From the NCBI RefSeq assembly GCF_000159355.1, contig NZ_GG670121.1, forward strand, positions 206,308 through 270,307: a stretch of 64,000 nt of DNA. Direction: 5' to 3'. The notes beneath the pieces were generated by a model, which was given only the letters and a program-made list of their open reading frames with translations, was not told the DNA's origin and made no database searches. Made by a program: the position numbers and the translations under genes. Positions 8,357 through 16,998 of the stretch are shown here, piece by piece. Positions within the stretch are counted from its first letter, which is position 1. Every line of letters begins with the position of its first letter. This stretch comes from Lactobacillus johnsonii ATCC 33200 (GTDB lineage: Bacteria; Bacillota; Bacilli; Lactobacillales; Lactobacillaceae).

Positions 8357-9181
8357 GTGATACCTATATCTCAAACAAAATACTTATCTCCATCTTCGGT
8401 TCAAGATTTCTTATCTGCTAGGAAGCGCAGTTCTACGTTGATTGCTATTGGCGTCATGCTATGTATTTTCTCACCAATTACTTTATTAATCTTAATCAGA
8501 CTAACAAGATTAGATATCTTAACTTCATCGATTAATTTTGCAACAGGAATTGATGTAATTGTTCTAATACTTCTAGTTGCAGCCGCTGTGGCTCTCTTTA
8601 TTGCAGGAAATCACTGGCTAAAAGTTCACGAAAATTTCGAGTATTAAGAATGTAATCTTTCTGAAGAAACAAAAGAGCAAGTTCTTAAATTAAGTAAAGA
8701 ATATGAAAATCAACACCTAGTTCTAAAGATTATTGGCATTACTTTTTGTATTTTATCTGCTATTCCACTTATGACTGGCTCTTTATTTATTGGTTCTCTT
8801 TCAAATAGCCAAATTGATGACCTAATGACTGGTCTTTCAACTGCTACGATTTTTCTTATAGGAATTGGTGTCTTTTTCTTAGTCAAAACTAATATTGCTC
8901 GTGATAGTTTTAATATTATTTTGCAAATAGAAGACTATACTACTGAGAAAAAGGCCAGCAAAAAAATAATTGAAAAATATGCCACTATTTATTGGATGAC
9001 TATTTCTTTTATCTATCTTGCTTATAGTTTCATTAGCAAGAATTGGAGCCAAAGCTGGATTATTTGGCCACTTGCTGGAATTGCATATGGAATTCTTGAG
9101 GCAATCCTTTCTTTTCAATTTCAGAATAATACATCAAAAAAAGAGGCCTTGTGTTCGGAAAATTATTCTGCTACACTCTAG
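8357..9181 (+). pseudogene. Membrane protein (remnant of an HTH regulator's membrane domain?) with internal TAA
   Basis: Two open stretches in the same frame are separated only by TAA at 8645-8647. Before it are two TM helices after TKYLSPSSVQDFLSARKRSS; after it the protein continues ECNLSEETKEQVLKLSKEYE, then four more TM segments. The soluble linkers resemble the C-terminal membrane part of lactobacillary XRE-type regulators, but no helix-turn-helix is present upstream, where a stop is soon reached. Start would be GTG at 8357. The simplest reading is an N-terminally truncated gene with a nonsense mutation. Confidence 0.65.
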
Positions 9182-9190
9182 ATATCAAAA

Positions 9191-9258
9191 TATCTATATA
9201 TCGTCGTAATAAGGTCGACAGTTTCTACCCGGAACCAATTAATTCTGGACTATAGGTA
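9191..9258 (+). promoter_or_regulatory. Purine (guanine-type) riboswitch of xpt-pbuX
   Basis: P1 is TATCTATA (9191-9198) with TATAGGTA (9251-9258). P2 is GTCG/CGAC (9203-9206 with 9216-9219) enclosing TAATAAGG. The conserved J2/3 AGTTTCTACC follows, then P3 from CCGGAACC and its loop, then GGACTAT. The C in ACTAT corresponds to C74, which pairs with guanine rather than adenine. It precedes xanthine salvage genes, as in other Firmicutes. Confidence 0.92.
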
Positions 9259-9285
9259 ATCGATGTCATAAGTAGCACTACAAAG

Positions 9286-9328
9286 GACTTCTTTTACCCT
9301 AATTTACGGGTAGAAGAAGTCTTTTTTT
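9286..9328 (+). terminator. Riboswitch-controlled terminator
   Basis: GACTTCTTTTACCC (9286-9299) pairs with GGGTAGAAGAAGTC (9308-9321), followed by seven T. Guanine binding should favour this hairpin and stop xpt transcription. Confidence 0.9.
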
Positions 9329-9342
9329 GCAGGAGGATAAAA

Positions 9343-9921
9343 TTGAAATTACTTGAGGAACGGATTCGTAAAGATGGAGAAGTATTAGATGGCAATGTTT
9401 TAAAAATTAACTCTTTTCTAAATCATCAAGTCGATCCGCAACTTATGATGGAAGTCGGTAAGGAATTTAAGCGTTTATTCGAAAACGAAGAAATTACTAA
9501 AGTTCTTACTTGTGAAGCTTCAGGAATTGCTCCTGGTATTATGGCTGCATATCAGTTAGGAGTTCCAATGGTTTTTGCGAGAAAGAAAAAACCTTCAACT
9601 CTTAATGATGCTGTTTATTGGGCAGAAGTATTTTCTTACACTAAAAAAGTTAATAATAAAATTTGTGTTGAAAAGAAATTCTTGAGCAGTGACGATCACT
9701 TATTAATTATTGATGACTTCTTAGCCCATGGAGAAGCTGTTAAAGGGATGCTTAATATTGCAGATCAAGCAAATGCAACTGTAGCTGGTGTTGGTGTAGT
9801 TGTAGCTAAAGAATTCCAAGGTGGCAGCGAATGGGTTAAAGATCATGGCTACCGTCTTGAAGCCTTAGCTAGAATTTCTGATTTTGAAAACAATCAAGTG
9901 CATTTTGTAGGAGAAGAATAA
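9343..9921 (+). CDS. xpt: Xanthine phosphoribosyltransferase
   Basis: A 192-residue salvage enzyme converting xanthine and PRPP to XMP. The PRPP-binding loop is LLIIDDFLAHGEAVKG, and CEASGIAPGIMAAYQLG holds the conserved N-terminal base-site region. The start is TTG with SD GCAGGAGGA. It is the first gene after the guanine riboswitch and is immediately followed by pbuX (TAA then ATG). The XMP it makes feeds GuaA. Confidence 0.96.
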   Translation: MKLLEERIRKDGEVLDGNVLKINSFLNHQVDPQLMMEVGKEFKRLFENEEITKVLTCEASGIAPGIMAAYQLGVPMVFARKKKPSTLNDAVYWAEVFSYTKKVNNKICVEKKFLSSDDHLLIIDDFLAHGEAVKGMLNIADQANATVAGVGVVVAKEFQGGSEWVKDHGYRLEALARISDFENNQVHFVGEE

Positions 9922-11250
9922 ATGAAGCACACACAAGTTAACCACAAAAAAGCTGCTTTACTAGGTCTACAACATTTACTCGCAATGTATTCGGGAGCAA
10001 TTGCCGTTCCCCTTTTAATTGGAACTGCCTTGAAATTCAACTCCACTCAGATGACTTATCTAGTTTCAATCGACATTTTCATGTGTGGTTTAGCAACTGC
10101 TCTCCAGCTTCTACGTAATCGTTATTTTGGAATTGGCCTACCTGTTGTTTTAGGGTGTGCTATTCAAGCTGTAGCTCCTCTTCAAATGATTGGGAAAAAA
10201 TTCACCATTGGTACTATGTATGGTGCAATCATCGTAGCGGGGATTTTCGTATTTTTAGTAGCAGGCTATTTTTCTAAAATCAAAAAGCTCTTTCCACCAG
10301 TTGTAACGGGAAGCTTAATTACAGTAATTGGACTTTCCTTAATTCCGGTTTCTATTCAAAATCTTGGTGGGGGCAATTCTACAGCTAAAAACTTCGGTGA
10401 TCCTAAAAATCTTTTAACTGGCTTTATAACTGTAGCAATTATTCTTGTCCTTCAAGTTTGGGGCAAAGGATTTATCAAATCCATCGCTGTTTTAGTGGGA
10501 TTAATTGCAGGAACATTAATTGCCAGTACTCTTGGTATGGTTTCACTTACTCCAGTTGCTCAAGCTTCTTGGTTCCACTTACCTCAACCTTTTTACTTTG
10601 GAATGCCACAGTTTGAGTGGTCATCCAGTTTAACAATGATTATCATTGCTCTCGTTTCAATGGTAGAATCTACCGGAGTATTCTTTGCTATTGGCGATTT
10701 ACTCCACAAAGACATCACTAGTGATGACCTTAAAAAGGGTTATCGTGCTGAAGGGCTCGCACAGATCCTGGGCGGAATCTTTAACACATTCCCCTACACT
10801 ACTTTTTCACAAAATGTAGGTTTACTGGAATTATCAGGTATTACCACAAAAAGACCAATTTACTGGGCATCAGGATTTTTAATGTTAATGGGACTACTCC
10901 CTAAATTTGGTGCTCTAGTAACTATCATCCCTGACTCTGTCTTAGGCGGCGCTATGCTTGTGATGTTTACAATGATTGCCGTCCAAGGAATGAGAATGCT
11001 AAAGAGAGTAGACTTTGAGGATACTCGTAATATCCTAATCGTAGCTATTTCAATTGGTCTCGGATTAGGTGTTACTGTTTATCCACAAGTTTTCCAAGCT
11101 TTACCAGAAACTATTCAATTATTCCTTGGAAATGGTATTGTTGTAGCAAGCTTAAGTGCTACGATTCTCAATTTACTATTTAAAGGAAAATCTGGCTTAG
11201 AAGAGCAACATATTCCTGCTGCCCCAGAAAAAATTGAAGTACAAAGCTAA
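9922..11250 (+). CDS. pbuX: Xanthine permease (NCS2 family)
   Basis: A 442-residue, 12-14 TM uracil/xanthine symporter. The N-terminal GLQHLLAMYSGAIAVPLLIG is the NCS2 signature. Other family features are the polar Gln-His (QH) motif in TM1 and EGLAQILGGIFNTFPYTTFS in the transport core. It imports xanthine for Xpt. The ATG directly abuts the xpt stop, and a terminator follows the gene. The riboswitch controls both. Confidence 0.95.
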   Translation: MKHTQVNHKKAALLGLQHLLAMYSGAIAVPLLIGTALKFNSTQMTYLVSIDIFMCGLATALQLLRNRYFGIGLPVVLGCAIQAVAPLQMIGKKFTIGTMYGAIIVAGIFVFLVAGYFSKIKKLFPPVVTGSLITVIGLSLIPVSIQNLGGGNSTAKNFGDPKNLLTGFITVAIILVLQVWGKGFIKSIAVLVGLIAGTLIASTLGMVSLTPVAQASWFHLPQPFYFGMPQFEWSSSLTMIIIALVSMVESTGVFFAIGDLLHKDITSDDLKKGYRAEGLAQILGGIFNTFPYTTFSQNVGLLELSGITTKRPIYWASGFLMLMGLLPKFGALVTIIPDSVLGGAMLVMFTMIAVQGMRMLKRVDFEDTRNILIVAISIGLGLGVTVYPQVFQALPETIQLFLGNGIVVASLSATILNLLFKGKSGLEEQHIPAAPEKIEVQS

Positions 11251-11275
11251 ATAAAAATATTTTCTTAAAACCAAT

Positions 11276-11308
11276 AAAAAAGGACTTGGAGATTCCAAGC
11301 CCTTTTTT
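11276..11308 (+). terminator. Terminator after pbuX
   Basis: AAAAAGGACTTGG-AGATT-CCAAGCCCTTTTTT hairpin with a T-run on the plus strand; also A-flanked, so it can serve murA on the minus strand. Confidence 0.85.
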
Positions 11309-11323
11309 AATGTTCTATTTTAA

Positions 11324-12589
11324 TTAAACATCAATCACAGATACCTCTGCACCTAGTTGACGCAACTTTTGTTCAATTCTATCATAGCCACGCAAAATGT
11401 TTCCTGCATTTGAAATGATAGTTTCACCACCTGCCATTAAGCCAGCAAGCATCAAACAAGCTCCTGCTCTAATTTCACCAGCACTAACATGTGCTCCATG
11501 CAAATGATGAGTTGGATGAACTAAGATAATATTATCTTCTACTTGAATATTAGCACCCATCTTCTGAAGTTCAGGAATATGACCAACACGCTTAGGATAT
11601 ATTTGATCAATTACTACGCCTTCACCGCTCTTAGCTGTTAAAAGAAGTGGAGTAATTGGCTGCTGTAAATCAGTCGCAAATCCAGGATATACGTCAGTTC
11701 TAACTTGAATCATTTTCAAGTCACCTGCTGGATAAACATAAAGTGAATCTTCATCAGCATCAATTACTACACCCATTTCTTCTACTTTAGCCAAGTAAGA
11801 ATCTAGGTGTTCTTCGATAATATTATGAATTCTAATACCATTTCCTATGCAGGCAGCTAGAGCCACATATGTTCCAGCTTCAATTCGATCAGGAATAATA
11901 GTATGAGGAGTTTGTGCTTTTAATTCCTCTACTCCTTCAATTCGAATCACTTCAGTACCTGCACCACGAATAACAGCGCCCATATTATTCAAAAATGTAG
12001 CTAAATCAATAATTTCCGGTTCCTTAGCCGCATTTTCAATAATAGTTTGGCCCTTTGCCATTACGCTAGCCATAATTATATTCATTGTTGCGCCTACAGA
12101 AGGCATCTTTAAATGAATTTTTGCACCACGAAGCCCAGTTTTAGGAGCTGTAATGATAATTTGATCGTTTTCATTCTCAACAGTTGCACCTAATGCTTCA
12201 AAGCCTTTAATATGCTGATCAATAGGACGAGGGCCAATATCATCTCCGCCTGGAAAGCCCACCACAGCTTTACCAAAGCGACCTAATAATGCACCCATAA
12301 AGTAATAAGAAGCTCTCAAGCTCTTAATCTTTCCTGCTGGAAGGGGACTACGCTTAATGTTATCCGGATTTATTCGTAAAGTAGTTTCATGAAAATCACA
12401 CTTTACATCCATTTCACTAAGTAGATCCATCAAATTATCTACATCAGCAATTCGCGGAACCCCTTCTAGGGTAACAGGAGTCCGCGAAAGTATTGACGCT
12501 GGAATCAATGCTACAGTGGAATTCTTAGCACCGCCGATCCATACGTCGCCCTTCAGGGGCTTTCCACCATGAATAATCATCTGTTTCAT
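11324..12589 (-). CDS. murA: UDP-N-acetylglucosamine 1-carboxyvinyltransferase with Asp at the active-site Cys position
   Basis: A 421-residue MurA (the second, MurZ-like paralogue by its pyrG/rpoE neighbourhood). It transfers enolpyruvate from PEP to UDP-GlcNAc, the first committed step of peptidoglycan synthesis. Visible motifs are IGGAKNSTVALIPA, KIKSLRASYYFMGALL, FATDLQQPITPLLL and GEIRAGACLM. The catalytic loop reads PGGDDIGPRPIDQH, so residue 116, normally Cys in PGGC.IG.RP, is Asp (codon 12242-12244). Such Asp variants are active and insensitive to fosfomycin in other bacteria. Confidence 0.95.
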   Translation of the reverse strand: MKQMIIHGGKPLKGDVWIGGAKNSTVALIPASILSRTPVTLEGVPRIADVDNLMDLLSEMDVKCDFHETTLRINPDNIKRSPLPAGKIKSLRASYYFMGALLGRFGKAVVGFPGGDDIGPRPIDQHIKGFEALGATVENENDQIIITAPKTGLRGAKIHLKMPSVGATMNIIMASVMAKGQTIIENAAKEPEIIDLATFLNNMGAVIRGAGTEVIRIEGVEELKAQTPHTIIPDRIEAGTYVALAACIGNGIRIHNIIEEHLDSYLAKVEEMGVVIDADEDSLYVYPAGDLKMIQVRTDVYPGFATDLQQPITPLLLTAKSGEGVVIDQIYPKRVGHIPELQKMGANIQVEDNIILVHPTHHLHGAHVSAGEIRAGACLMLAGLMAGGETIISNAGNILRGYDRIEQKLRQLGAEVSVIDV

Positions 12590-12658
12590 TGGGGAAACAA
12601 TCCTTTTCTCTATTTGTAATACCCAAATGTATCACAAAATATATTAAATGAAAAACTC

Positions 12659-12700
12659 AAAAAAAACAAGAGAAGCCGAGGATTATGGCTCTCTTGTTAC
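12659..12700 (-). terminator. Terminator after pyrG
   Basis: Minus-strand ACAAGAGAGCC and GGCTTCTCTTGT stems followed by eight T, just after the pyrG stop. Confidence 0.82.
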
Positions 12701-12720
12701 CGAAATTTAATTTTTAAAGT

Positions 12721-14343
12721 CTAGTTAAAATGTTGTGCTGGAAGACCACTTGCTGCACCAATAAATGCTTTAAATAATCCTTCTGGTCTTTGTGGACGAC
12801 TTAAAAATTCTGGATGATATTGAGCTGCGATAAAGAATTTTTTATTTGGAATTTCAATAATTTCTACTAAATGATTATCTGGAGAAACACCAGAGAAGAC
12901 CATGCCTGCCTTTTCAAATGCTTCACGATATTCATTATTGAATTCATAACGGTGACGGTGTCTTTCTTGAATTACATCTTGGTCATCATATGCTTCACGG
13001 GTCTTAGTGCCCTTCTTTAAAGCTGCTGGGTATAGACCTAAACGAAGCGTACCACCAATATTTTCTTCATCACGCTTGTCAGCCATAATATCAATAATAT
13101 TATTCTTAGTGTCTGGATTAGCTTCTGCACTATTAGCATCTTTTAAGCCGAGTACATTTCTGGCAAATTCAACGCTTGCCATTTGCATACCTAAGCAGAT
13201 TCCTAAAAATGGGATATCGTGTTCACGGGCATATTCAATTGAAGTAATCATACCTTCAAGACCACGTGTACCAAAACCACCAGGTACAATTAATCCATCT
13301 GAATCCTTCATAATTTCTGCAATATTGTCTTCAGTAATGTCTTCTGCTTGAACCTTATTTACCTTAATTTTAGTGTCATATAAGTAGCCAGCGTGTTGCA
13401 ATGCATCAGTAACAGAAATATATGCATCTTCAAGTTCTACATACTTACCTACTAAGGTAATGGTAGTTTCGTGCTTTAAGTTCTTTGCACGTTCATCTAA
13501 TTTCTTCCAAACTTCCATATCTGCTTCTGGCTTTGGACTCTCCAAGTGTAAAAAGTCGCAAACCTTTTGATCCATACCTTGAGCTTGAAAAGCAAGTGGT
13601 AAATCAAAAAGTGAAGGAGCATCAATAGATTCAATAATGCAGTCTACTGGAACATCAGTAAAGGTAGAAATCTTATTTTTTAACTCTTGAGCAATTGGTT
13701 TCTCAGCTCTTAAAACAAGCATATTTGGTTGAATACCAATACTTCTAAGTTCGGCAACTGAATGTTGTGTTGGCTTAGTTTTCATTTCGTGAGCAGCATG
13801 AAGATAAGGTACTAATGTACAGTGAATATACATTACATTTTCTTCACCAACTTCACGACGCATTTGGCGAATTGCTTCCATAAATGGAGTAGACTCGATA
13901 TCACCTACGGTACCACCAATTTCAGAAATAATGACATCTGAATCGGTTGTTAAGGCAGCACGCATGATTTTTTTCTTAATCATGTCCGTAATATGCGGAA
14001 TTACTTGCACAGTTGCACCATGATAGTCACCGCGACGTTCTTTATCAAGCACTTCTTGATAAATTTTACCAGTAGTAACATTAGAATATTTACTTGTTCT
14101 AACATCAACAATTCTTTCATAGTGACCCAAGTCAAGGTCAGCTTCTGTACCATCATCGGTAACATAAACTTCCCCATGTTGATATGGATTCATTGTACCT
14201 GGATCGATATTAATGTAAGGATCAAACTTTTGCATGGTAACTTTTAAGCCACGATTTTTAAGTAAACGTCCTAAACTTGAAGCTGAAATCCCCTTACCTA
14301 GTGATGAAACAACTCCACCAGTCACAAAAATATACTTTGTCAT
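12721..14343 (-). CDS. pyrG: CTP synthase
   Basis: A 540-residue enzyme that aminates UTP to CTP with glutamine and ATP. The N-terminal synthase domain begins [20 protein letters not shown] with its nucleotide loop. The C-terminal class I glutaminase has [18 protein letters not shown] (nucleophile Cys) and AAQYHPEF (His). The ATG at 14343 is preferred over an upstream in-frame ATG because it follows GAGAGGAAG and starts the conserved domain. The leader carries a CTP-sensitive attenuator (see 14384-14468). Confidence 0.97.
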   Translation of the reverse strand: MTKYIFVTGGVVSSLGKGISASSLGRLLKNRGLKVTMQKFDPYINIDPGTMNPYQHGEVYVTDDGTEADLDLGHYERIVDVRTSKYSNVTTGKIYQEVLDKERRGDYHGATVQVIPHITDMIKKKIMRAALTTDSDVIISEIGGTVGDIESTPFMEAIRQMRREVGEENVMYIHCTLVPYLHAAHEMKTKPTQHSVAELRSIGIQPNMLVLRAEKPIAQELKNKISTFTDVPVDCIIESIDAPSLFDLPLAFQAQGMDQKVCDFLHLESPKPEADMEVWKKLDERAKNLKHETTITLVGKYVELEDAYISVTDALQHAGYLYDTKIKVNKVQAEDITEDNIAEIMKDSDGLIVPGGFGTRGLEGMITSIEYAREHDIPFLGICLGMQMASVEFARNVLGLKDANSAEANPDTKNNIIDIMADKRDEENIGGTLRLGLYPAALKKGTKTREAYDDQDVIQERHRHRYEFNNEYREAFEKAGMVFSGVSPDNHLVEIIEIPNKKFFIAAQYHPEFLSRPQRPEGLFKAFIGAASGLPAQHFN

Positions 14344-14383
14344 GCCGTGCTTCCTCTCTTTTCTTTTATTCTCTGTTAAAATC

Positions 14384-14413
14384 AAAAAAAAGCTCCCAAA
14401 TACATGGGAGCTT
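14384..14413 (-). terminator. pyrG leader attenuator hairpin
   Basis: Minus-strand AAGCTCCC-ATGTATTT-GGGAGCTT followed by a run of T lies between the promoter and pyrG. Its 5' arm contains CTCCC, which can pair with extra G residues at the transcript 5' end. Confidence 0.85.
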
Positions 14414-14428
14414 AATTGCACATAGAGT

Positions 14429-14468
14429 GCCCATACAAAATACTAAAGGGAAATTTGCTTTCCGTCAA
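14429..14468 (-). promoter_or_regulatory. pyrG promoter with GGGC slippage start
   Basis: TTGACG (14463-14468), 17-nt spacer and TAGTAT (14440-14445) are followed 7 nt later by GGGC (14432-14429) at the expected start point. In B. subtilis pyrG a GGGC start allows reiterative G addition when CTP is low, and the poly-G end prevents attenuator formation. The same design is readable here. Confidence 0.82.
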
Positions 14469-14473
14469 GTACT

Positions 14474-15016
14474 TTACTCATCATCGTCATCAAGATCATC
14501 TTGATGAAGTTCAGATAATTGGCCTTCAATACCATCATCTAATTCATTGTCATCGGCATCATCAAGATCATCATCTGAGTAGTCGTCTTCATTAGTATCT
14601 TCTTCGTCAACATCCAAATCTTCATCTTCTGGATCATCTGAATCGTAGTCGATAATATCATCATCGTCAGAATCACCAATGAAAGCATTAACTTTCTTAT
14701 GGTGTTTCTTACGTGGTACATCTTCTTCATCTTCTGGATGGTTTACTTCTTCATCAACAGATTCATATGGGAACCAAGAACGCAATGCCCAAACATTATC
14801 ACCCATTGAAATGAATTCACCATCAGTGTTCATATCAGTGTAAAATTGTGGCAAACGCTCACGAATTTCTTCGTCACTCTTACCCAGAAAGTTCTGGACG
14901 GCGTTAACGATATCAGCAAAGGCCATTCGCTTGCCGCTATCTTGTAAAATTGTACGAGCAACTTCGATCATTGACAATTCGTCTTTATTTTGGCCTTGAA
15001 AATCATCTAACCCCAC
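14474..15016 (-). CDS. rpoE: RNA polymerase delta subunit
   Basis: A 180-residue protein that binds RNA polymerase and raises promoter selectivity and recycling. The N-terminal HARE-HTH domain is visible (MIEVARTILQDSGKRMAF), followed by a long Asp/Glu-rich disordered tail. The GTG at 15016 was chosen because AAAGGA lies 9 nt before it and the product then begins with GLDDFQGQNKDELS; an in-frame GTG six codons upstream lacks an SD. It is upstream of pyrG, as in Bacillus. Confidence 0.94.
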   Translation of the reverse strand: MGLDDFQGQNKDELSMIEVARTILQDSGKRMAFADIVNAVQNFLGKSDEEIRERLPQFYTDMNTDGEFISMGDNVWALRSWFPYESVDEEVNHPEDEEDVPRKKHHKKVNAFIGDSDDDDIIDYDSDDPEDEDLDVDEEDTNEDDYSDDDLDDADDNELDDGIEGQLSELHQDDLDDDDE

Positions 15017-15064
15017 AGTGGCACGTCCTTTCACGTAATCAATTTATCTAAATTTGCTAAAGAT

Positions 15065-15484
15065 CTATTCTATTATATCAATCTTTATTGCATAGTTACC
15101 TACTAAGTATAGACCAGAAAAGAGATCATATTCAACTTTTAGTTGCATCTTTCCTGGAGAAATTTCAGAAAAATTCAATTTATTAGTCAAAGACTCTAAA
15201 TTCATTTGCTTACCAGAAGCTACAACCTTGCATTTTCTTTTTTCTCCTGGCTCAAATTTCATTAGCGTATGATCACCTTTAGCGTCTCCTCGTTGCATTA
15301 CAAGCTCATTTGGCTTAATTAATAATTTTACTTCAACATCGCCCTCTTTATTTTTTTCCCTATATTTTATGCGCCAATCTTCGCCAACTTTTTCAATTGA
15401 TCCTAAGCCATCTCTTTCAAAAACGGCTGATTCATCTTCCTGATGAATTTTACTAGTAATTTTAATCTCAACTTTCTTGCTCAT
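15065..15484 (-). CDS. DUF1934 family beta-barrel protein
   Basis: A 139-residue cytosolic protein, lipocalin-like in pattern. The N-terminus is MSKKVEIKITSKIHQEDESA, and the end is YDLFSGLYLVGNYAIKIDI. It resembles YwiB-type DUF1934 proteins of unknown function that sit near rpoE or argS in Firmicutes. The ATG at 15484 follows AAGGTGAAAAT, better than an upstream ATG. It is transcribed towards rpoE and may be in the same transcript. Confidence 0.8.
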   Translation of the reverse strand: MSKKVEIKITSKIHQEDESAVFERDGLGSIEKVGEDWRIKYREKNKEGDVEVKLLIKPNELVMQRGDAKGDHTLMKFEPGEKRKCKVVASGKQMNLESLTNKLNFSEISPGKMQLKVEYDLFSGLYLVGNYAIKIDIIE

Positions 15485-15596
15485 ATTTTCACCTTCATTC
15501 ACGCCAAGATAGCCTTAAAGTAGCATTATTGTTATAATCAAATTGATTATACGTTAGCAAATTTATTTTATTATCCGAGAAAATAGTATAAGAAAA

Positions 15597-16961
15597 ATGG
15601 AAAAATTTCAAAGTAAAAAGCTAGATCATGAAAAAGTATTAAGAGATCCAGTTCACAATTATATTCATGTTAAAGATCAAGTTATTTTAGATATCATTAA
15701 TTCAAAGGAATTCCAACGTTTACGCCGAATTAAGCAATTAGGACCGGCATCTTACGTTTTTCAAGGAGCAACTCATACGCGTTTTGAACATAACCTAGGT
15801 GTTTATGAATTAACTCGAAGAATTTGTGATATCTTTGAAGAAAAGTATGTAAGTAAAGAACCAGGCGATGGATTATGGAATCCAGATGAAAGACTCTTAG
15901 CAGAATGTGCAGCTTTACTTCATGATATCGGTCATGGCCCTTATTCTCATACTTTTGAGCATCTATTTGGTACTAATCATGAAAAAATGGGCCAACAGAT
16001 TATTACCGATAAAAATACTGAAGTTAATCAAGCCTTAAGAAAAGTAAGTCCTAATTTTCCAGAATTAGTAGCTAGTGTTATTGCTAAAACCTACCCTAAT
16101 CCTCAGGTAGTCAAACTAATTTCAAGTCAAGCGGACGCAGATAGAATGGATTATTTATTACGCGACGCTTATTTCACTGGTGTTACTTACGGAAGCTTTG
16201 ATTTAACGAGAATTTTAGAAGTAATCCGTCCATATCGTGATGGTATCTGCTTTACAGATAAAGGAATTCACTCAGTCGAAGATTACATTATTAGCCGTTA
16301 CCAAATGTATCAACAAGTTTACTTTCACCGTGTCAATCGTTCAATGGAAGTTATCTTACATCACTTACTTGAAAGAGCTCAAATCATCTATGAAGAAGGC
16401 AAACTTCAAGTTACTCCTCAACTAGAAGCATTTTTAAACGGAAAATGGACTATTGAGGATTACCTTAAGTTAGATGATGGCGTAATGGAAACTAATTTCT
16501 TGCTCTGGACCAACTCAGGGGATCAAATTTTATCTGATCTTTCAAATCGTTACTTATACCGTCATCCCCTTGAAAGTGTCAAAATCAATGAAGATACTAA
16601 GAGTTTACTGCCAAAACTAAAGAATCTTATTAAACAAGCCGGTTTTGATCCTAATTACTACACTGCTACCAATTCAGCTTTTGATGAGCCATATGACGCA
16701 TATAAGCCAACTGGAAAAAATGCTCACAGTCCAATTGAAATCATGCAAGCTGATGGTAGCTTAGTCGAACTATCTGAATTGAGCCCACTCGTTAAATCCT
16801 TAAATGGAACTCTCCAAGGAGATGAACGTTTCTTCTTTCCAAAAGTAATGGTTAAAGAAACTGATGAACCTCAAATTTTTGATCCAATTTATCAAGAATT
16901 CCAAAAATATATTCGAAATAATACTTTACGTTACTTACGACGTCCAAATAAAAAGAAATAA
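15597..16961 (+). CDS. HD-domain phosphohydrolase (YwfO-like)
   Basis: A 454-residue protein with an SAMHD1/dGTPase-like HD domain. RDPVHNYIHV opens the domain, HTRFEHNLGVYELTRRI gives the first metal His, LLHDIGHGPYSHTFEHLF the HD pair, and SSQADADRMDYLLRDAYFTG the distal Asp. Related B. subtilis YwfO and enterococcal enzymes are dNTP triphosphohydrolases; that activity here is inferred. It is divergent from the DUF1934-rpoE unit. The SD is weak (AAG). Confidence 0.85.
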   Translation: MEKFQSKKLDHEKVLRDPVHNYIHVKDQVILDIINSKEFQRLRRIKQLGPASYVFQGATHTRFEHNLGVYELTRRICDIFEEKYVSKEPGDGLWNPDERLLAECAALLHDIGHGPYSHTFEHLFGTNHEKMGQQIITDKNTEVNQALRKVSPNFPELVASVIAKTYPNPQVVKLISSQADADRMDYLLRDAYFTGVTYGSFDLTRILEVIRPYRDGICFTDKGIHSVEDYIISRYQMYQQVYFHRVNRSMEVILHHLLERAQIIYEEGKLQVTPQLEAFLNGKWTIEDYLKLDDGVMETNFLLWTNSGDQILSDLSNRYLYRHPLESVKINEDTKSLLPKLKNLIKQAGFDPNYYTATNSAFDEPYDAYKPTGKNAHSPIEIMQADGSLVELSELSPLVKSLNGTLQGDERFFFPKVMVKETDEPQIFDPIYQEFQKYIRNNTLRYLRRPNKKK

Positions 16962-16964
16962 ATT

Positions 16965-16996
16965 AAAGACGCATTGATAAAATTCAATGCGTCTTT
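16965..16996. terminator. Bidirectional terminator between the HD gene and dexB
   Basis: AAAGACGCATTGA (16965-16977) and TCAATGCGTCTTT (16984-16996) form a perfect 13-bp stem. Confidence 0.85.
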
Positions 16997-16998
16997 TA

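Noticed and set aside
13993..14504. Several plus-strand frames antisense to pyrG
   Set aside because: No SD or family likeness; they shadow the conserved pyrG coding sequence and its leader.
14539..14730. Minus-strand frame rich in Met/Ile inside rpoE
   Set aside because: Out-of-frame reading of the GAT/GAA-rich acidic tail of the delta subunit.
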